A model generated the notes under the pieces. The model had not been told where the DNA came from, did no database searches, and was given only the letters and a program-made list of their open reading frames with translations. Positions 41,270 to 50,768 of a DNA stretch of 64,000 nt are shown here, in pieces. This DNA comes from Algoriphagus sp. AK58 (GTDB taxonomy: Bacteria > Bacteroidota > Bacteroidia > Cytophagales > Cyclobacteriaceae), in contig NZ_QEIG01000001.1 in NCBI RefSeq assembly GCF_014324365.1, positions 124,001-188,000 on the forward strand, given 5' to 3'. Both the position numbers and the translations under genes were made by a program. Position 1 is the first letter of the stretch; every line of letters begins with the position of its first letter.

Positions 41270-42781
41270 ATGAAAAAAAACAAATTATTTTCCACCGGAC
41301 AGGCATTACTTCTGGTCGCATTCGCATTGGTGTCTTGCAATGACGACACTGATCCCGTCATCGAAACTCCCGGCATGACGCCAATGGTAAGTTTTACAGC
41401 CTTAGCGGAAGGGAATCAGCTTTATTTTTTCGAAGAAGGTAATCTTACCGCCCCAGCCAGTATGCAGGCGATTTCCGGGTTGCCATCCGGGGAAATGATC
41501 CTTTCGATAGACTATCGTCCGGCCACTGGACAACTTTACGCTTTAGGGTCTTCGAGTAGATTGTACCTGATCAATGAAAATTCCGGAGTGGCTACTCCAC
41601 TTGGTGCGGGCCCTTTTACTCCGGCCATAGAGGGTATGGCTTCACTGGATTTCAATCCGACTGTAGACCGTATTCGCTTGGTCTCCGAGTCGGGACAAAA
41701 TCTTCGCCTACACCCCGAAACCGGCGCAGTGGTAGCTACGGATGGAAGGATCAATGGTGGTATGAGTCCCAAGATAGCAGCAATTGCCTACACCAACAGT
41801 GTCTCGGGTGCTACCTCGACCACGCTCTATGATATTGATATTTCACAGGACAAACTGTATAAGCAAAATCCTCCAAATGATGGTGGATTGGAGGAAGTAG
41901 GAAGCTTGGGAGTGGACTTGGAGGGAGCAGTCGACTTTGATATCAATCCGGACAATTCACAAGCATTGGCGGTAGGAAGATCAGCCAATGAATCCAGACT
42001 TTATTCCATTGACCTGAATACAGGAAAGGCCTCTTGGGTAGGGGTTTTTTCTCAGCCTATCCTTAGTATTTCTTTCAAAACCAATCCCGTGGCCTATGCC
42101 GCAGATGCCAATGGAAAACTCTACAGATTCAACCCCATGATGCCTCAGCCATCTATGGTAGACTTTCAGGGATTGGCTATGGGAGAGGTGATTGTAGGCC
42201 TTGATTTCCGGCCTGTGAATGGACAGTTGCTTGCGATTTCCAATCTAAGTCAGCTCTATTCCGTCAATCCTTCCAACGGGATGCTGTCCAAAATTGGTAA
42301 TTCGCTCAATCCCATGATTCAAGGAAATCTGATAGGTTTTGATTTTAATCCTACTGTAGACCGAATTCGATTGGTGACTGATTCAGGTCAAAACCTAAGA
42401 CTTCATCCCGAGCTAGGTACTGTGGTAGCCACCGATGGCAATCTGAATCCCGGTATGCCTAAAGTCTCTGCCGCTGCCTATACCAATAATTTTGCTGGCA
42501 CGACCTCCACGACTTTATATGTCATCGACCATGAGACGGATATGGTGTATACTCAAACTCCTCCAAATGAGGGTGTTTTGGTTCCTCTAGGAGCATTGGG
42601 CATAGATGTTACAGGAGATAATGGCTTTGACATTGGCGGTAGATCCAATGCTGCCTTTGCTGTGCTTCGTGTAGGAAGTGCCAACGCAGTGTATCGCATC
42701 AATTTGATGACAGGAAGTGCTACAAAGACGGCCGATCTACCATTTTCACCGACAGCAATGGCGGTTGGTCTTGGATTTTAA
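41270..42781 (+). CDS. Lipoprotein with two DUF4394 repeats
   Basis: 503 aa. A lipoprotein signal (LVSC lipobox) and two similar halves of about 225 residues: first about 40-265, second about 270-503. Each contains IDYRP or LDFRP, FNPTVDRIRL with SGQNLRLHPE, VVATDG and AYTNN or AYTNS followed by TTLYDID/TTLYVID. The pattern is a beta-propeller-like DUF4394 module. Predicted surface or periplasmic role; substrate unknown. The tandem copy is complete in the sequence and probably arose by duplication. Followed by a bidirectional terminator. Confidence 0.85.
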   Translation: MKKNKLFSTGQALLLVAFALVSCNDDTDPVIETPGMTPMVSFTALAEGNQLYFFEEGNLTAPASMQAISGLPSGEMILSIDYRPATGQLYALGSSSRLYLINENSGVATPLGAGPFTPAIEGMASLDFNPTVDRIRLVSESGQNLRLHPETGAVVATDGRINGGMSPKIAAIAYTNSVSGATSTTLYDIDISQDKLYKQNPPNDGGLEEVGSLGVDLEGAVDFDINPDNSQALAVGRSANESRLYSIDLNTGKASWVGVFSQPILSISFKTNPVAYAADANGKLYRFNPMMPQPSMVDFQGLAMGEVIVGLDFRPVNGQLLAISNLSQLYSVNPSNGMLSKIGNSLNPMIQGNLIGFDFNPTVDRIRLVTDSGQNLRLHPELGTVVATDGNLNPGMPKVSAAAYTNNFAGTTSTTLYVIDHETDMVYTQTPPNEGVLVPLGALGIDVTGDNGFDIGGRSNAAFAVLRVGSANAVYRINLMTGSATKTADLPFSPTAMAVGLGF

Positions 42782-42805
42782 TGGGTAAATAGGGTTAGTT
42801 AAACG

Positions 42806-42838
42806 AAAAAAAGCGGGTCAGTAGATCCGCTTTTTTTA
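42806..42838. terminator. Bidirectional terminator
   Basis: AAAAAAAGCGG (42806-42816) pairs with CCGCTTTTTTT (42827-42837). It serves the DUF4394 gene and the convergent DUF2805 gene. Confidence 0.85.
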
Positions 42839-43120
42839 TCTCTTGGAGATTTTGTTGAGAGCAATTCCCCTTTGCATTCTTGAGCGGAAGGTTGTCATGT
42901 CATCCGGGCTTTTTTGGGCGTGTTTTGTCGCTCTTCCCTGCACTCTGGCACGCCACATTTTGAAGGAACTTCGCTTCATGGTTCGGCGCATGATCTCGAT
43001 TGTTTCACCTTCGCTGATTCCGAATTGAGCCTTAATTGCGTCAAAGGGTGTTCTGTCCTCCCATGCCATCTCCACAATTCGATCTATTTCCTGTTCAGTG
43101 AGTTCCTTGAATTTCTTCAT
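42836..43120 (-). CDS. DUF2805 (TIGR03643) family protein, likely DNA-binding
   Basis: 94 aa from ATG 43120; the longer frame upstream overlaps the photolyase antisense and is not real. The sequence LTEQEIDRIVEMAWEDRTPFDAI and FGISEGETIEIMRRTM reads as a helix-turn-helix-like unit. This family is often located next to cryptochrome/photolyase genes and DUF2256 proteins; both are the next genes here on the other strand, supporting the call. Function unknown; perhaps regulates light-repair genes. Divergent from the photolyase with 41 bases between. Confidence 0.83.
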   Translation of the reverse strand: MKKFKELTEQEIDRIVEMAWEDRTPFDAIKAQFGISEGETIEIMRRTMKRSSFKMWRARVQGRATKHAQKSPDDMTTFRSRMQRGIALNKISKR

Positions 43121-43161
43121 GAAGTGCAAACTTTGGAGGCTTTGGAAAGTTTTCTTTACCG

Positions 43162-44628
43162 ATGAAAATTTCTGTTGTTTGGCTAAAGAGAGATTTGAGG
43201 CTGAGGGATCATGAGCCTTTGATGGAAGCCATTCAGGCAGGTCTTCCGGTTTTGCTTTTATATGTATTTGAGCCGAGTTTGGTAGCCGCTCCGCAAAGTA
43301 GCGATCGGCACTGGAGATTTGTATGGGAAAGTCTTCAGGATCTTCAGAGCCAGTTGAACCCGTTACAAGCAAGGGTGATGGTTTTTTATGAAGAAGTGCC
43401 AAAGGTCTTTCAGGCACTCTCAGAGGAATTTGAAATTCAAAGGGTCTACTCACATCAGGAAACAGGCATAAAAATCACCTTTGACAGGGATTTGAGAATG
43501 GCGGAATTCTTCCAATCAAAGAGCATCGAGTGGAAGGAATTTTTTCAGCAAGGAGTGGAGCGAGGGAGGAAAAACAGGCACAAATGGAACAATCTGTGGT
43601 TTGGATTGATGAGTTCTTCACTCAAGCAACCTGATTTGAAAAAAGCCCAATGGGTGAGTCTTTCCAGGGGTTTCTGGGAGAAATTTCCTCAGCAAAGCAT
43701 TCCTGAAAAATGGCAACGTCCAGACCCAATGATGCAACCCGGAGGAGAATCAACAGGAAGAAAATACCTCAGAAGTTTTCTGGATGACCGGGTAAAAAAT
43801 TACAATAAACACATCAGTAAGCCTGAATTAAGTCGGAAAGGCTGCAGTCGTCTTTCGCCTTACTTGGCGTGGGGATGTCTTTCGCTGCGGGAAGTGTATC
43901 AGCTTTCTTCAGAAAAATCCCAACAAGGCTTTCAATCAAGAAACATTTCCAATTTTCAATCCAGGCTGAAGTGGCATTGTCATTTTATTCAAAAATTTGA
44001 AATGGAGTCCAGAATGGAGTTTGAACCCATCAACAGGGGTTTCTTGGGTTTCTCCTACGCCACAAATCCTGACTGGATCAAAGCCTGGGAAGAGGGAAGA
44101 ACAGGCTTTCCGCTGGTAGATGCCTGTATGCGTTGTCTTTCCGCTACGGGCTACCTCAATTTCAGAATGCGTGCCATGGTGGTGTCTTTTCTTACTCATC
44201 ATCTCGGTCAAAACTGGAAATCGGGCTCCAATCACCTGGCCAAAATGTTTTTGGATTTTGAGCCGGGGATTCACTATCCTCAACTTCAGATGCAGGCTGG
44301 AGTCACCGGTATCAACACTGTGAGGATTTACAATCCCGTGAAGCAATCCCAAGATCACGATCCGGATGGGATTTTTATCAGAAAATGGGTGCCTGAACTG
44401 AGCAAATTGCCTGATTCACTGATCCATACTCCATGGGGATTGACGCTTTTGGAGCAGCAAGAGCTGGGTTTCGAGTTGGGCAAAGACTATCCATTTCCCC
44501 TGGTAGATTCAGAAAAATCCGGTGCTGAAGCCCGAGATCGAATTTGGTCTGCTCAGAAACTTCCGGATGTAATCCAAGATGCCGAGCGTGTTTTGGCCAG
44601 ACATACCTTATCTAAAAGATGGGCCTAA
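43162..44628 (+). CDS. Cryptochrome/deoxyribodipyrimidine photolyase family
   Basis: 488 aa flavoprotein. N-terminal photolyase-type alpha/beta domain begins [20 protein letters not shown]; the FAD-binding C-terminal half has [11 protein letters not shown], the [11 protein letters not shown] segment, [35 protein letters not shown] and [19 protein letters not shown]. It would repair UV-induced cyclobutane dimers with blue light, or act as a cryptochrome signal. This subfamily (with DUF2256 and DUF2805 partners) differs from E. coli PhrB, so I avoid the symbol. The DUF2256 gene follows after one base. Confidence 0.9.
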   Translation: MKISVVWLKRDLRLRDHEPLMEAIQAGLPVLLLYVFEPSLVAAPQSSDRHWRFVWESLQDLQSQLNPLQARVMVFYEEVPKVFQALSEEFEIQRVYSHQETGIKITFDRDLRMAEFFQSKSIEWKEFFQQGVERGRKNRHKWNNLWFGLMSSSLKQPDLKKAQWVSLSRGFWEKFPQQSIPEKWQRPDPMMQPGGESTGRKYLRSFLDDRVKNYNKHISKPELSRKGCSRLSPYLAWGCLSLREVYQLSSEKSQQGFQSRNISNFQSRLKWHCHFIQKFEMESRMEFEPINRGFLGFSYATNPDWIKAWEEGRTGFPLVDACMRCLSATGYLNFRMRAMVVSFLTHHLGQNWKSGSNHLAKMFLDFEPGIHYPQLQMQAGVTGINTVRIYNPVKQSQDHDPDGIFIRKWVPELSKLPDSLIHTPWGLTLLEQQELGFELGKDYPFPLVDSEKSGAEARDRIWSAQKLPDVIQDAERVLARHTLSKRWA

Positions 44629-44629
44629 A

Positions 44630-44776
44630 ATGAAAAAACAACACCTGCCTACCAAAGTCTGCCCAGTTTGCAACAGGCCATTCACCTGGAGAAAGAAGTG
44701 GGAAAAAAACTGGGATGAAGTCAAGTATTGCTCCGACCGATGCCGGGGAGATGCAAAAAAGACCAAAAAAACTTAG
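44630..44776 (+). CDS. DUF2256 zinc-ribbon small protein
   Basis: 48 aa; ATG 44630 is one base after the photolyase stop. Contains a four-cysteine zinc-binding pattern: CPVCNRPF and YCSDRCRGD, with WRKKWEKNWD between. This is the DUF2256 signature; in many genomes it is adjacent to or fused to the DUF2805 module of photolyase loci. The last bases overlap by 4 with the convergent membrane gene. It is probably an accessory of the photolyase. Confidence 0.88.
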   Translation: MKKQHLPTKVCPVCNRPFTWRKKWEKNWDEVKYCSDRCRGDAKKTKKT

Positions 44777-45420
44777 CGATAAGCTCCGATGTAGAATCCC
44801 AGCCAGATCAGAAGAGGAAGGAAATAAGCCAATAAGACTACCAATGTACTTTCTTCCAGTGTTCTTCGGCTGATGGAATGAAATCCCAAGACCCAAAATG
44901 CGCCGTAGATCAGTTCGAAAATATTCAATACAGATAAGGGATAGTGAAACTTCTCGTCAATGTTGCTGGGACCTACGATCCAAAGGGCAGAAAGAGGTTC
45001 GAAATTTTGAATATCCAGGTAACTGATATTTCCTGATGGATTCATGTATACCAAAAGCCTGAGCAGTTCCGGAAAGATGAAAACCACTTCGGCAACCAAG
45101 GCGAATTTCCAAAGCTCCTTGAAATTGGCTTTGTATCCGACCATCAGTCCAATGGACCAAAACAAGAATGCGATGACCGTAAATTTCCAAAGTAAGGCAA
45201 ACGGAGTCCAGATGTAGTTTAATGTATTAAAAATGTGAAAAAACATCAGGTCACCCTGTGCATCTAAACGGTCGGATTCGGGGATGGCTTCCAGAATCAG
45301 GGTATTGGTAAGGTATCTGATAACCAGAAAAGTCAGGACTAGAAAAAGAAAAAATATGCGTTTGTCGAAATCAATTGCCTCATTTATTCGTTGGGCAAGA
45401 GGAGAAGCTGGTTTTGCCAT
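44773..45420 (-). CDS. Uncharacterised membrane protein
   Basis: 215 aa from ATG 45420 (a GTG two codons upstream is possible). Five to six hydrophobic segments: IFFLFLVLTFLVIRYL, LWKFTVIAFLFWSIGLMVG, FALVAEVVFIFPELLRLLVYM, LNIFELIYGAFWVLGF, TLVVLLAYFLPLLIWLGFYIG. This topology resembles Yip1-like membrane proteins of Bacteroidota, but the family was not confirmed. The stop overlaps the DUF2256 stop by 4 bases in the opposite direction. Confidence 0.7.
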   Translation of the reverse strand: MAKPASPLAQRINEAIDFDKRIFFLFLVLTFLVIRYLTNTLILEAIPESDRLDAQGDLMFFHIFNTLNYIWTPFALLWKFTVIAFLFWSIGLMVGYKANFKELWKFALVAEVVFIFPELLRLLVYMNPSGNISYLDIQNFEPLSALWIVGPSNIDEKFHYPLSVLNIFELIYGAFWVLGFHSISRRTLEESTLVVLLAYFLPLLIWLGFYIGAYR

Positions 45421-45490
45421 TTTCACTTGTTAAAGTTGGTAAATCTAAACGATTGTTTGGAATTCAACGTAGCTTTGCAGCAGAATCGAA

Positions 45491-46696
45491 ATGAAAGTAA
45501 TGAGTAAAGGAGTCAGTGTTGTTGTTTTTATAGGTCTTTGGCTGGGAACAATCCAAATGGTTTTTTCCCAAGCTGCAGATCCGGTCACTCCTAAGTCCAA
45601 TTCTGAGTATTTGCTTTTGGACAAAGGTCTTCAATACCGCATTACCAAATCAATCAATAGCATGTATAACTTCGATTTCCCTACAGCAGAGCGGGATTTT
45701 GCAGTGATCATGTATCAGTATCCTACTCACCCTTTACCCGATTTTTTGATGGCTCTGGGGTATTGGTGGAGGATAGAAGTAGATGTGACCAATACGAGAT
45801 TTGATGACATTTTCATTCGTTATCTCGATCGGGCAAATGAAAAAGCGGAAAAAATGCTGAAAGAAAATCCTAAGAATAAGGAAGCAGCATTTTTCCTAGC
45901 TGCTGGATATGGATTTCAAGGTAGGTTATACAGTGAGCGACAGAGCTGGACAAAGGCGGCTTTTGCCGGCAAAAATGCCTTGAAATACATGGATATGAGT
46001 AGGGGTGAGGAGGAATTTAATCCGGAACTTCTGCTGGGGGACGCATTATTTAACTATTTCTCTGTTTGGATTCCTGAAAACTATCCTCTCCTAAAACCGG
46101 TAATGGCTCTTTTCCCAAAAGGCAGTAAACAGTTGGGGCTTCAGCAATTGGAAACTGTGGCATCAACTGCATTTTATACCCGTGTAGAAGCACAGTATTT
46201 CCTATTCCGACTTTATGCCTCCGAAGAAAAACGTCCTTATGATGCCCTGAGAATTTCTGAATACCTTCATTCAAAATTTCCGAATAACCCTTATTTCCAC
46301 AGGTCGTATGCAAGGCATCTTTACACGGTTGGAAGATGGACCGAATCAGTGGAGCAGTCGTATGAAATTTTGGACCGGATTGATCAAAAACAGTACGGTT
46401 ATGAGGCCAATAGCGGGAGGTATGCCGCATTTTATCTTGCAGAATACCATTATAGGATAGGTGATCGTAATGAGGCCAAAAAATACTACCTGAAAACAAT
46501 TGCCTATGGAGAGGAGTCTGAGTCCCAAGAAAGCGGATATTATCTTCACGCATTAATCCAGTTGGGAAAAATGGCAACTGCAGACAAAAACAAGGCTCAG
46601 GCTAGGAAGTACTTTGATACGGTGAAGAAATATGCCAAACGAAAACACCCTGCTCACAAGGAAGCCAGAGATTTTATCAAAAAGAATAAACTTTAA
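45491..46696 (+). CDS. Secreted/periplasmic TPR-repeat protein
   Basis: 401 aa. Signal peptide in the first 27 residues, with cleavage near VFSQA. The mature protein is all alpha: paired helices such as ERDFAVIMYQYPTHPLPDFLMALGYWW, KNKEAAFFLAAGYGFQGRLY and the C-terminal AKKYYLKTIAYGEESES and ALIQLGKMATADKNKAQARKYFDTVKKY, with spacing of TPR-like repeats. Likely a scaffold or protein-protein binding component outside the cytoplasm. No catalytic motif was seen. Next gene (Lrp) is separated by 210 bases. Confidence 0.78.
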   Translation: MKVMSKGVSVVVFIGLWLGTIQMVFSQAADPVTPKSNSEYLLLDKGLQYRITKSINSMYNFDFPTAERDFAVIMYQYPTHPLPDFLMALGYWWRIEVDVTNTRFDDIFIRYLDRANEKAEKMLKENPKNKEAAFFLAAGYGFQGRLYSERQSWTKAAFAGKNALKYMDMSRGEEEFNPELLLGDALFNYFSVWIPENYPLLKPVMALFPKGSKQLGLQQLETVASTAFYTRVEAQYFLFRLYASEEKRPYDALRISEYLHSKFPNNPYFHRSYARHLYTVGRWTESVEQSYEILDRIDQKQYGYEANSGRYAAFYLAEYHYRIGDRNEAKKYYLKTIAYGEESESQESGYYLHALIQLGKMATADKNKAQARKYFDTVKKYAKRKHPAHKEARDFIKKNKL

Positions 46697-46866
46697 TTCA
46701 AATTCTCACGTTTGTAAAGCTCAGCTCAAGAGATAATTTGAATTTTTTTGATGGATTGTTTGAAATAGAAAGTATTCTTTGCTTAATCTGATAGAATCTT
46801 TAACAAAATTTCGAATTCCATTCATCAAAAACTTATCAAGCGATTTAAAACTTTCGTCAATTATAT

Positions 46867-46874
46867 TAAATTTG
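46867..46874 (+). promoter_or_regulatory. -7 box before the Lrp-like gene
   Basis: TAAATTTG fits TAnnTTTG exactly, 33 bases before the ATG. No good TTTG partner at the -33 position was found. Confidence 0.55.
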
Positions 46875-46906
46875 CGCAACATAAAATTTTGTAAAAGCGA
46901 AATATC

Positions 46907-47389
46907 ATGGACAATAGCGTTAGAATCAAATTCGATAAAATAGACCGCAGGATTCTTGAAATCCTTCAGGGCAATGCTAAAATCACCAATGCACAGTTGT
47001 CCAAAGACATAGGGCTATCTCCTGCGCCAACTTTGGAAAGGGTAAAAAAGCTGGAGCAGTCTGGAATCATTAAAAGTTATCATGCAAAACTTGACCCAGA
47101 GAAGATTGGTTTGGGAGTAAGTACCTTTGTATTGGTTAGCTTGATCGGTCATAACAAAGGAAATATCGATGCTTTTATGAAGGAGATTAATGAGATTCAG
47201 GAAGTTATCGAATGCCATCACATCACGGGTACAGGCGACTTTATTCTGAAAATCATTGCCAAGGACATTACCGCTTATCAAAAATTGATGCTTGAAAAAG
47301 TGTCTGAAATCAAAGAAGTAGATTCCATGCAGTCCATGGTAATTCTATCTACCTTTAAGGATTCAAAAGTGCTGCCTATCCCTGCTTAA
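46907..47389 (+). CDS. Lrp/AsnC-family transcriptional regulator
   Basis: 160 aa. N-terminal winged helix: IDRRILEILQGNAKITNAQLSKDIGLSPAPTLERVKKLEQSGIIK, the Lrp/AsnC HTH pattern. C-terminal RAM effector domain: STFVLVSLIGHN, VIECHHITGTGDFILKI and MLEKVSEIKEVDSMQSMVILSTFKDS. Such regulators bind amino acids and control metabolic genes, forming octamers. A local target is not visible. A strong terminator follows. Confidence 0.94.
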   Translation: MDNSVRIKFDKIDRRILEILQGNAKITNAQLSKDIGLSPAPTLERVKKLEQSGIIKSYHAKLDPEKIGLGVSTFVLVSLIGHNKGNIDAFMKEINEIQEVIECHHITGTGDFILKIIAKDITAYQKLMLEKVSEIKEVDSMQSMVILSTFKDSKVLPIPA

Positions 47390-47410
47390 TCAGGATTTAT
47401 ATACTAGTTA

Positions 47411-47437
47411 GGGTGGCTCTGCCACCCTTTTTTTTTG
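47411..47437 (+). terminator. Rho-independent terminator of the Lrp-like gene
   Basis: GGGTGGC-TCT-GCCACCC with a 9-T run, ending 7 bases before the next start. Confidence 0.9.
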
Positions 47438-47444
47438 AGAAAAA

Positions 47445-47987
47445 ATGATCGAAAATCCCTGGAAAACTCAAAGTGTTCGTACGGTCTATGAAAATCCCTG
47501 GATCAGAGTAGAGCACCATGATATTATCAATCCCGCCGGAAAGGAAGGGGTTTATGGAAAAGTACATTTCAAAAACAGAGCCTTGGCGATCATCCCCATA
47601 GATCAAAATGGGTTTACTTGGCTAGTGGGGCAATACAGATACACTCCGGACGAATATTCTTGGGAGGTTCCCATGGGAGGCGGACCAATAGGTTTGGATT
47701 TGCTTGAATCTGCAAAACGGGAATTAAAGGAAGAAACAGGTCTCACTGCTGGAAAGTGGACTGAGATCATGAAAATCCATACTTCGAATTCGGTTACTGA
47801 TGAGGTTGGGTTCGTCTACATGGCTGAGGAACTCACAGAGGGAGAGACGGAATTTGAAGAAACTGAAATCATCCAAGTCAAAAAACTTCCTTTCAAGGAA
47901 GCCTTGGATTGGGTTATGGAGGGCAAAATTACCGATTCGATAAGCGTGGCAGGAATCCTCAAGGCTGCCAGAATTTTAGGCTATTAA
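47445..47987 (+). CDS. NUDIX hydrolase (ADP-ribose pyrophosphatase-like)
   Basis: 180 aa. The Nudix box reads GGGPIGLDLLESAKRELKEE-TGL: the REL-x-EE-TGL catalytic half is intact, but the first Glu of the GX5E part is Leu or Asp. NPWIRVEHHDIINPAGKEGVYG and the overall length match ADP-ribose or GDP-mannose type pyrophosphatases, which cleave nucleoside diphosphate derivatives. The MATE gene follows 4 bases later, so they are co-transcribed. Substrate is not given by sequence. Confidence 0.85.
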   Translation: MIENPWKTQSVRTVYENPWIRVEHHDIINPAGKEGVYGKVHFKNRALAIIPIDQNGFTWLVGQYRYTPDEYSWEVPMGGGPIGLDLLESAKRELKEETGLTAGKWTEIMKIHTSNSVTDEVGFVYMAEELTEGETEFEETEIIQVKKLPFKEALDWVMEGKITDSISVAGILKAARILGY

Positions 47988-47991
47988 CACC

Positions 47992-49350
47992 ATGACTTTA
48001 AGAGATCATTTTAAAACTACATTTAACCTAGCCTATCCTGTGATGCTAAGCCAACTGGGACAGGTGTCTGTTGGGGTGGCAGACAGTATGATGGTGGGTA
48101 GGTTGGGGGCTATCCCTCTTGCTGCTGCTTCCTTAGGCAACAGTATATTTTTTGTCATTATGATGTTTGGAATAGGTGTTTCCATGGGTATAACCCCTTT
48201 GGTTTCTGTAGCTGATGGAAAAGGGAAACGAAAACGTATTTCTCGCCTGTTCAGCCACGGTCTTTGGATCAATATGGCCACCGGATTAGTTTTGACTTTG
48301 ATAGTCTTAGGGTTGTCACAAGGATTACATTTTCTTAATCAGCCAGAGGAAGTGGTAGTTTTAGCTGTTCCCTACTTATTGATTATCACCGCTTCCCTTA
48401 TCCCTTTAATGGTATTTCAAACCTTTAAGCAGCTGGCAGAAGGGCTTTCACAAACGAGGCAGGCGATGTATATCACCATTTTTGCCAACTTGGTCAATGT
48501 CTTTTTGAACTGGGTTTTGATTTGGGGGGTCTGGGGTTTTCCGGAATTGGGCTTGAATGGTGCCGGTTGGGCGACCTTGATCTCCAGAGTTTTGATGATG
48601 GCTATGATGGGAGGATATATTTTGTATTCCCAACGATACAAGATCTTTCACCTTCGATTAGCCTTTCCAAAAGCCAGTTTTCCTATGGTAAGCCGAATTC
48701 TGAAAATTGGTATTCCCACTGGATTCCAGTTCATCTTTGAGGTTTCTGCTTTCAGTACCGCTGCGATCATGATGGGCTGGATTGGTGTCAATGCCTTGGC
48801 AGGTCATCAGATTGCGTTGAATCTGGCATCGATCAGCTATATGATGGCGACAGGACTCTCCACAGCGGGTATGATCCGTGTAAGCAATCAGATTGGAAAA
48901 GGAAATCTCAAAGGTATGCGGGAAGCAGGAATGGTCGTCTTTGGGATGGTCATCGCCTTTATGTTTGTCTGTGCGGTATTATTCTTTGCGTTTCGATTTT
49001 TCCTTCCCACCCTATATATCGACGATCCTGAAGTGGTAGCACTGTCGGCTTCTCTGTTGATTATTGCAGGATTCTTCCAATTGTCCGATGGAGTTCAAGT
49101 TGTAGGGCTCGGAGTATTGCGAGGATTGGAGGATGTCAAAGTGCCCACCCTTGTGACCTTGATGGCATATTGGGTTCTGGGATTGCCATTGGGCTATGTG
49201 ATGGCCTTTGAATTTGGATGGGCAGAAAAGGGCGTTTGGATTGGTTTATTGACTGGATTGACGATTACTGCCGTGATGCTATTCTATCGTTTCCATCAGT
49301 TGAGTAAAAAGAAAATCAGTCAGCAATCCATTCAGATCATTCAGGATTAA
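47992..49350 (+). CDS. MATE-family multidrug efflux transporter
   Basis: 452 aa with twelve predicted transmembrane segments in two bundles of six. The start has FNLAYPVMLSQLGQVSVGVADSMMVGRLGAIPLAA, the typical MATE N-terminus, and the second half has IGIPTGFQFIFEVSAFSTAAIMMGWIG and HQIALNLASISYM. It would extrude cationic drugs or metabolites using a sodium or proton gradient. Resembles NorM of the NorM branch. It shares an operon with the Nudix gene (4-base gap). Substrate unknown. Confidence 0.9.
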   Translation: MTLRDHFKTTFNLAYPVMLSQLGQVSVGVADSMMVGRLGAIPLAAASLGNSIFFVIMMFGIGVSMGITPLVSVADGKGKRKRISRLFSHGLWINMATGLVLTLIVLGLSQGLHFLNQPEEVVVLAVPYLLIITASLIPLMVFQTFKQLAEGLSQTRQAMYITIFANLVNVFLNWVLIWGVWGFPELGLNGAGWATLISRVLMMAMMGGYILYSQRYKIFHLRLAFPKASFPMVSRILKIGIPTGFQFIFEVSAFSTAAIMMGWIGVNALAGHQIALNLASISYMMATGLSTAGMIRVSNQIGKGNLKGMREAGMVVFGMVIAFMFVCAVLFFAFRFFLPTLYIDDPEVVALSASLLIIAGFFQLSDGVQVVGLGVLRGLEDVKVPTLVTLMAYWVLGLPLGYVMAFEFGWAEKGVWIGLLTGLTITAVMLFYRFHQLSKKKISQQSIQIIQD

Positions 49351-49418
49351 TTTCCCCAAAAAGATCGTGAGCATTTCGGGGTGAAGAAGTATCTTGGTTT
49401 TCAATCAACCTGAAACCC

Positions 49419-50768
49419 ATGAAACGACTTTTACTAGCTCTTTCTTTTGCCCTTTTGATTTGCCCAGCTTTTGCCCAAGAACCTGCGGTTCTTTCCGTAA
49501 GGAAACAAGCCGAGGTGATCGACTCCTGGCTGGAGGATCGAATGCAGAATCTCCTTCCCAGCCTGATGACTGAGACAGGCATCGACATGTGGATCGTAAT
49601 GTCCAGAGAATACAATGAGGATCCGGTCATCCGAACGCTTCTGCCTGCTACCTGGCATGCTGCCCGACGTCGCACCATTCTGGTGATGTATCAGCCCAGT
49701 CCCAATGCCAAAGTGGAGGCTTTTGCCGTAGCTCGATACGATGTGGGTAAATCTTTCAAAAAAGCTTGGGATCCCGAAGCCCAGCCTGATCAGTGGAAAG
49801 CACTCATGGAGATCATTCAAGCCAAAAATCCAAAGAAGATAGGACTCAATTACGCCAAAGATTATGGTCATGCAGATGGCTTGACTCATTTTGATTACGA
49901 GGAGTTTATGAAAAACCTTCCTCAGGCGTATCAATCCAAAGTAGTTTCTGCTCAGACTTTGGCTGTTCGTTGGCTAGAGACCAGGACTGCTGCGGAAATG
50001 GCAGCTTACAAGCATATCCAGGAGTTGGCGCATTACATCATTGCCGAAGGACTTTCCGATCGGGTGATCACTCCGGGTGTGACGACCACCGAAGATGTGG
50101 TGTGGTTTTACAGAGAAAAAATCAAGGAAATGAAGCTGGATACTTGGTTTCACCCTACAGTGGACATTCAGCGTCCCGATCCCAATTCTCAGGAGGCTTC
50201 CCGTTCGTTTGCAGTGAGACCAAGCGAGGAAGTGATTATGCCTGGCGACTTGCTGCATATTGATTTTGGAATCACTTACCTCAGACTAAATACAGACACC
50301 CAGGAATTGGCTTATGTCCTGAAAGCAGGAGAAACTGAAGTGCCTAAATACCTTCAAGATGCCTTAGCGGTAGGAAATCGTCTTCAGGATATATTGACTT
50401 CTAACTATGTGGCGGGGCGGACCGGAAATGAAATTTTGAGAGCTTCTCGTCAGCAAATGGAAAAGGAAGGCATTCGAGGAAGCATCTACACTCACCCTCT
50501 TGGTTTTTATGGCCACTCTGCTGGACCCACGATCGGTATGTGGGATAATCAAGGGGATACTCCCGGAGCAGGAGATTTTCCGCTTCATGCTAATACGGGT
50601 TATGCCATTGAGTTGAATGCAGTGGTATTTGTCAAAGAATGGAATAAAGATGTGAGAGTCATGCTGGAGGAAGGAGCCTTCTTCGATGGTGAAAAAGTGA
50701 CCTATTACAATGGACGTCAAAAGTCCATCTTGGCAATCCCTCGAGTGAGCAATTACTTGGGCTATTGA
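49419..50768 (+). CDS. Secreted M24-family metallopeptidase (Xaa-Pro aminopeptidase-like)
   Basis: 449 aa with a signal peptide (MKRLLLALSFALLICPAFAQ). The pita-bread domain is C-terminal. Candidate metal ligands appear in order: Asp in HIDFGITY, the second Asp in NTDTQELA, His in GHSAGPTIG, Glu in AIELNAVVF and Glu in the EEGAFF end. The N-terminal creatinase-like domain has VMSREYNEDPVIRTLLPATW. It would cleave N-terminal Xaa-Pro bonds or related peptides in the periplasm. The last 7 bases overlap the convergent MFS gene. Confidence 0.86.
   Translation: MKRLLLALSFALLICPAFAQEPAVLSVRKQAEVIDSWLEDRMQNLLPSLMTETGIDMWIVMSREYNEDPVIRTLLPATWHAARRRTILVMYQPSPNAKVEAFAVARYDVGKSFKKAWDPEAQPDQWKALMEIIQAKNPKKIGLNYAKDYGHADGLTHFDYEEFMKNLPQAYQSKVVSAQTLAVRWLETRTAAEMAAYKHIQELAHYIIAEGLSDRVITPGVTTTEDVVWFYREKIKEMKLDTWFHPTVDIQRPDPNSQEASRSFAVRPSEEVIMPGDLLHIDFGITYLRLNTDTQELAYVLKAGETEVPKYLQDALAVGNRLQDILTSNYVAGRTGNEILRASRQQMEKEGIRGSIYTHPLGFYGHSAGPTIGMWDNQGDTPGAGDFPLHANTGYAIELNAVVFVKEWNKDVRVMLEEGAFFDGEKVTYYNGRQKSILAIPRVSNYLGY

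Noticed and set aside
42836..43453. 205-aa frame as the start of the DUF2805 gene
   Set aside because: Its N-terminal 111 residues overlap the photolyase in antisense; the family begins at the ATG at 43120.
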